A stretch of DNA of 9,618 nucleotides from Campylobacterales bacterium (lineage in GTDB: Bacteria; Campylobacterota_A; Desulfurellia; JAADFJ01): assembly GCA_027080125.1 (NCBI GenBank), contig JALWSW010000008.1, positions 1 to 9,618 of the forward strand, read 5' to 3'. Within the stretch, counting starts at the first letter, position 1; every line of letters starts with the position of its first letter. Position numbers and translations under genes: made by a program. The notes under the pieces were generated by a model. The model saw only the letters and a list, made by a program, of their open reading frames with translations, made no database searches and was not told where the DNA came from. Shown piece by piece: positions 6,605 to 9,618 of this stretch.

Positions 6605-7459
6605 ATGTTTAAAAAGGTTGCGGTATTCGGAACAGGCAGTATGGGAAGCGGTATTATTCAGACCGCTGCGATGAACGGACTAAAGGTTGTTGCAATTGAT
6701 GCTCAGCCGGCCTCTATTGAGAGAGGAAAAAAGATTATAGAAAAAAGCCTTGCACGCTTTGAGAAGAAGGGAAAGTTAGCCGAAGCGGTAAATGAGATAA
6801 CCGACAGAATCGAGTTTACAACCGATATTCAAAAAGCATCAGATGCAGAATTTGTATTTGAGGCTGTTTTTGAAGATATAGGCGTCAAATCGGAGCTTTA
6901 TAAAAAAATCAACGATATCGTTCCGAAAACTGCGGTTTTTGCATCCAATACTTCAAGTCTGTCGATGACCGAACTTGCAAAGGCAAGCGGAAGAAGCGAA
7001 AATTTTATCGGAATGCACTTTTTCAATCCTGTTCCGATGATGAAACTTGTTGAGATTATTCCTGCGCTTCAAACGGCAAGCTCAACCGTTGAAACCGCAA
7101 AGGAGATGGCAAAAATTCTCGGAAAAACCGCCGTTGTATGTAAGGACACCCCCGGATTTATAGTAAACAGAATCCTGGTACCCTATATGCTCGAGGCTGC
7201 AAGAGTATATGACGCTCAGATAGCAACACCCGAGCAGATAGACACCGCAATGAAGCTTGGAGCAGGCGTTCCTATGGGACCGCTTGAGCTGATGGATTTC
7301 ACAGGGGTTGATATTGCATACTTTGTAGGAAATATTCTGTATGATGAAACAAAAGATAAAAAATTCCTTCCGCCAAATATTATGGCTAAGATGATACAGG
7401 CGGGATGGCTCGGCAGAAAAACCGGAAAAGGCTTTTACGACTACAGCAATAAAGATTAA
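6605..7459 (+). CDS. 3-hydroxyacyl-CoA dehydrogenase (3-hydroxybutyryl-CoA dehydrogenase type)
   Basis: This 284-residue stand-alone dehydrogenase oxidises (S)-3-hydroxyacyl-CoA to 3-oxoacyl-CoA with NAD+ and can also run in reverse. The Rossmann dinucleotide loop FGTGSMGSGI is at 8-17, with an acidic residue (Asp32) at the end of strand 2, which favours NAD(H). The catalytic residues are Ser117 (NTSSLS), His138 and Glu150 (IGMHFFNPVPMMKLVEII), and Asn188 (TPGFIVNR). Their spacing exactly matches the human enzyme's Ser137/His158/Glu170/Asn208. The C-terminal dimerisation domain ends in GRKTGKGFYDY. No fused hydratase domain is present, as in clostridial Hbd. Directly after the hydratase and in one operon with a thiolase, it supplies the third enzyme of a beta-oxidation turn. 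Clostridial homologs work in butyrate formation, but no acyl-CoA dehydrogenase or ETF gene is present to support that role. Confidence 0.95.
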   Translation: MFKKVAVFGTGSMGSGIIQTAAMNGLKVVAIDAQPASIERGKKIIEKSLARFEKKGKLAEAVNEITDRIEFTTDIQKASDAEFVFEAVFEDIGVKSELYKKINDIVPKTAVFASNTSSLSMTELAKASGRSENFIGMHFFNPVPMMKLVEIIPALQTASSTVETAKEMAKILGKTAVVCKDTPGFIVNRILVPYMLEAARVYDAQIATPEQIDTAMKLGAGVPMGPLELMDFTGVDIAYFVGNILYDETKDKKFLPPNIMAKMIQAGWLGRKTGKGFYDYSNKD

Positions 7460-7465
7460 AAAATA

Positions 7466-7472
7466 GGGGGAG
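7466..7472 (+). promoter_or_regulatory. Shine-Dalgarno for the PaaK-type ligase gene
   Basis: The G-rich run GGGGGAG lies three bases before ATG 7476 in the 16-base gap after the dehydrogenase stop, the longest intergenic space in the window. No promoter or terminator fits in it. Confidence 0.7.
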
Positions 7473-7475
7473 TGA

Positions 7476-8822
7476 ATGATTTTTGATGAAAACGAACTGC
7501 TTAGCGGGGAAAAGTTAAAAAAGCTTCAGTTGGAAAGATTGCAGAAAACCGTAAAAAATGTCTATGAAAATGTTGCTTTCTATAAAAACGCATTTGAGAA
7601 AAAAGGGGTCAAGCCGGATGATATAAAATCGCTTGAGGATATTACAAAACTGCCCTTTACTACAAAGCAGGATTTAAGAGACAACTATCCTTACGGGATG
7701 TTTACCGTTCCTATGGAAAAAATCGTCAGAATTCATGCCTCAAGCGGCACAACCGGCAAACCGACCGTCTGCGGTTATACACAAAACGATATAGAAACAT
7801 GGTCTATATTGATGGCAAGGGTATTTGCCGCAGCAGGGGTAACCAAAAACGATATAGTTCAAAACGCATACGGATATGGCCTTTTTACCGGAGGTCTCGG
7901 GGCTCACTACGGAGCAGAAAAACTTGGAGCGGCAGTAGTTCCGATATCCGGAGGCAATACAAAAAAACAGATTCAACTGCTGGGTGACTTTGGCTCCACA
8001 TGCCTGACATGCACGCCGTCGTTTGCACTATATCTATATGATGCCGGAAAAGAACTGGGGGTTGATTTTTCAAAACTGCCGTTGAAGGTCGCAATACTTG
8101 GAGCAGAACCCTGGAGCGAGGGGATGAGAAAAGAGATAGAGGAAAAACTTTCTATTGATGCAATAAACCTTTACGGACTCTCTGAAATTATAGGACCAGG
8201 GGTTTCGTTTGAGTGCATAGAGGAAAAAAGCGGAATGCATATCAACGAAGATCATTTTATTGCAGAAATTATTGATCCGGCAACCGGAGAACAACTTCCT
8301 TACGGATCGAAAGGGGAACTGGTAATAACAACCATAACAAAAGAAGCATTCCCGCTGATACGATACAGAACAAAGGATATAACCGTTTTAAGCGAACCTG
8401 CCAAATGCAGCTGCGGCAGAAGTTTTGCCAAAATGGCAAGGGTAACCGGAAGAAGCGATGATATGCTGATTATAAGAGGGGTAAATGTATTCCCAAGTCA
8501 GGTTGAGGATGTAATCACCAAATTCAGTTCACTTTCAGGACATTATCAGCTGGTAATAAAAAGGGAAGGACGACTAGATACGCTTACCATAGAGGTAGAG
8601 GCAACCGATGAGTTTGCAAGATCAGTCGGTTCGGTGGTTATGTCTGATGGAACCGAAGCGCTTGCCGTAACACATGAGAAGGTTGAAGCTTTAAAACATA
8701 ATCTCAAAAAGGATATAAAAGACCTCATAGGGGTTACTACAGAGGTAAAACTGTTTATGCCTAAAACTCTTCCGAGGTTTGAAGGAAAGGCAAAAAGAGT
8801 TATAGATAAAAGAGTCATATAA
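7476..8822 (+). CDS. Phenylacetate-CoA ligase family enzyme (PaaK-like)
   Basis: This is a complete 448-residue AMP-forming ligase of the PaaK branch, distinct from the ligase at the left end. Arylacetate plus ATP and CoA gives arylacetyl-CoA, AMP and pyrophosphate. The P-loop HASSGTTGKPT is at 87-97, an aromatic-pocket stretch NAYGYGLFTGGLGAHYG at 130-146, NLYGLSE at 231-237, RYRTKD at 296-301, the CSCGR element at 311-315 usual in this branch, the hinge GRSDDMLIIRGVNVFPSQVE at 325-344, and LPRFEGKAKRV at 432-442 with the C-terminal lysine region. Residues about 380-400 look slightly longer than usual, which may explain a length above the common ~430. PaaK-like genes often sit beside iorAB in anaerobes and archaea, where they link arylacetates and arylpyruvates through arylacetyl-CoA. 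That supports an aromatic substrate. Phenylacetate versus indole-, 4-hydroxyphenyl- or another acetate cannot be told. Confidence 0.92.
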   Translation: MIFDENELLSGEKLKKLQLERLQKTVKNVYENVAFYKNAFEKKGVKPDDIKSLEDITKLPFTTKQDLRDNYPYGMFTVPMEKIVRIHASSGTTGKPTVCGYTQNDIETWSILMARVFAAAGVTKNDIVQNAYGYGLFTGGLGAHYGAEKLGAAVVPISGGNTKKQIQLLGDFGSTCLTCTPSFALYLYDAGKELGVDFSKLPLKVAILGAEPWSEGMRKEIEEKLSIDAINLYGLSEIIGPGVSFECIEEKSGMHINEDHFIAEIIDPATGEQLPYGSKGELVITTITKEAFPLIRYRTKDITVLSEPAKCSCGRSFAKMARVTGRSDDMLIIRGVNVFPSQVEDVITKFSSLSGHYQLVIKREGRLDTLTIEVEATDEFARSVGSVVMSDGTEALAVTHEKVEALKHNLKKDIKDLIGVTTEVKLFMPKTLPRFEGKAKRVIDKRVI

Positions 8823-8834
8823 CAGGGATTGTAA

Positions 8835-9618
8835 ATGAAAAAACTTTTATTGGGAAATGAAGCTATTGCCAGAGGTGCTTATGAGGCTGGTGTTAAGTTT
8901 GCAACCGGCTACCCCGGAACCCCCAGCACCGAGGTGCTTGAATCGATAAAGCAGTATAAAGAGGTGATCACCGAATGGGCGCCAAATGAGAAATGCGCAC
9001 TTGAGGCAGCAGTAGGCGCATCTATTGCCGGTTCGCGAACTCTTGTGACCATGAAGCATGTAGGACTTAATGTTGCCGCTGATGCTTTTTTTACGCTTTC
9101 CTATACCGGTGTTAACGGAGGGGTTGTTATATTGAGTGCCGATGATCCTGGAATGCACTCCTCTCAGAACGAACAGGATAACAGGTGGTATGGACTTGCT
9201 GCAAAAATACCGGTTTTAGAACCCTCTGACAGCGGAGAATGCCTCAGTTTTACAAAGCTTGCCTTCCGTATCAGCGAACAATTTGATACTCCGGTTCTGA
9301 TAAGAACAACAACGGTTATAAGCCATTCAAGAAGTATTGCGGAGATAGACGAGAGAAAAGATGTAAAACTGCGTTCCATCGAAAAAAACTGGCGAAAATA
9401 CACTATGCTTCCGGCAAACGCGCTGCTCAGAAGACCGCTGGTTGAGAAAAAGATAGAAGATATCTCTGTCTATACAAAAAATTCAGAGATAAATTGCATA
9501 GAATACCATGACAGATCACTGGGCATCATAACCTCCGGGGCAAGCTTTCAGTATGCGAAAGAGGCTTTTCCGGAGGCTTCAATTTTGAAACTTGGCATCA
9601 CCTATCCGCTTAACAAAG
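8835..9618 (+). CDS. iorA: Indolepyruvate:ferredoxin oxidoreductase alpha subunit, N-terminal part, cut by window end
   Basis: The frame is open from ATG 8835 to the window edge: 261 residues of a protein usually about 600 long. IorA with IorB oxidatively decarboxylates aryl pyruvates with CoA to arylacetyl-CoA, CO2 and reduced ferredoxin, using thiamine diphosphate; some organisms run it in reverse. Visible family motifs are LLLGNEAIARGAYEAG at 4-19, ATGYPGTPSTEVLE at 23-36, EWAPNEKCALEAAVGASIAG at 47-66 with the thiamine-binding Glu52, LVTMKHVGLNVAAD at 70-83, SADDPGMHSSQNEQDNR at 101-117, and LEPSD at 128-132. The second thiamine-binding half and the C-terminal ferredoxin-like iron-sulfur domain would lie to the right. 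A weak AGGGA precedes the start, 12 bases after the PaaK stop. An iorB gene is expected next but is out of view. Confidence 0.95.
   Translation, partial: MKKLLLGNEAIARGAYEAGVKFATGYPGTPSTEVLESIKQYKEVITEWAPNEKCALEAAVGASIAGSRTLVTMKHVGLNVAADAFFTLSYTGVNGGVVILSADDPGMHSSQNEQDNRWYGLAAKIPVLEPSDSGECLSFTKLAFRISEQFDTPVLIRTTTVISHSRSIAEIDERKDVKLRSIEKNWRKYTMLPANALLRRPLVEKKIEDISVYTKNSEINCIEYHDRSLGIITSGASFQYAKEAFPEASILKLGITYPLNK

Noticed and set aside
8847..9403. Minus-strand open frames (103 and 79 codons) opposite the last gene
   Set aside because: They lie opposite the well-conserved IorA reading frame, resemble no family I recognise and have no upstream ribosome site, so they are antisense shadows.

Overview
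The window is a densely packed, single-strand catabolic gene cluster from an anaerobic bacterium. It holds ten protein-coding genes, all on the + strand, and the longest gap between them is 16 bases. The first gene is cut by the left edge and the last by the right edge. The lineage cannot be fixed from the sequence. The base composition leans to A+T, with many AGA and ATA codons and G-rich Shine-Dalgarno sites. A strictly anaerobic fermenter, syntroph or sulfate reducer would fit, because the set includes radical 2-hydroxyacyl-CoA dehydratase subunits and a ferredoxin-dependent 2-oxoacid oxidoreductase.

Layout, left to right: the C-terminal end of a ketopantoate-reductase-family protein (1-359); an AMP-forming acyl-CoA ligase (356-1849); an SCP2-type thiolase (1864-3030) directly abutting a DUF35 zinc-ribbon/OB-fold partner (3031-3507); two different subunits of the HgdB/BcrB dehydratase-reductase family (3500-4630 and 4627-5820), each keeping three candidate iron-sulfur cysteines; an enoyl-CoA hydratase (5817-6596); a 3-hydroxyacyl-CoA dehydrogenase (6605-7459); a PaaK-type phenylacetate-CoA ligase (7476-8822); and the N-terminal part of the indolepyruvate:ferredoxin oxidoreductase alpha subunit, IorA (8835 to the window end). 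Most junctions are ATGA overlaps, a TAG/ATG abutment or gaps of 8-16 bases, which suggests one operon. No promoter, terminator, RNA gene, mobile element or CRISPR array was found.

Together the genes suggest a CoA-dependent route for 2-oxo or 2-hydroxy acids, possibly from aromatic amino acids. A KPR-like reductase could make a 2-hydroxy acid and a ligase could activate it. The dehydratase would form a 2-enoyl-CoA; the hydratase and dehydrogenase would convert that to a 3-oxoacyl-CoA; and the thiolase-DUF35 pair would release acetyl-CoA and a shortened acyl-CoA (benzoyl-CoA if the start is phenyllactate). PaaK plus IorA would be a parallel 2-oxoacid/arylacetyl-CoA branch. This combination, with dehydration feeding beta-oxidation rather than the enoyl-CoA reduction of Stickland fermentation, is the most interesting point. 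The substrate is inferred. The ATP-dependent activator the dehydratase should need is not in the window.
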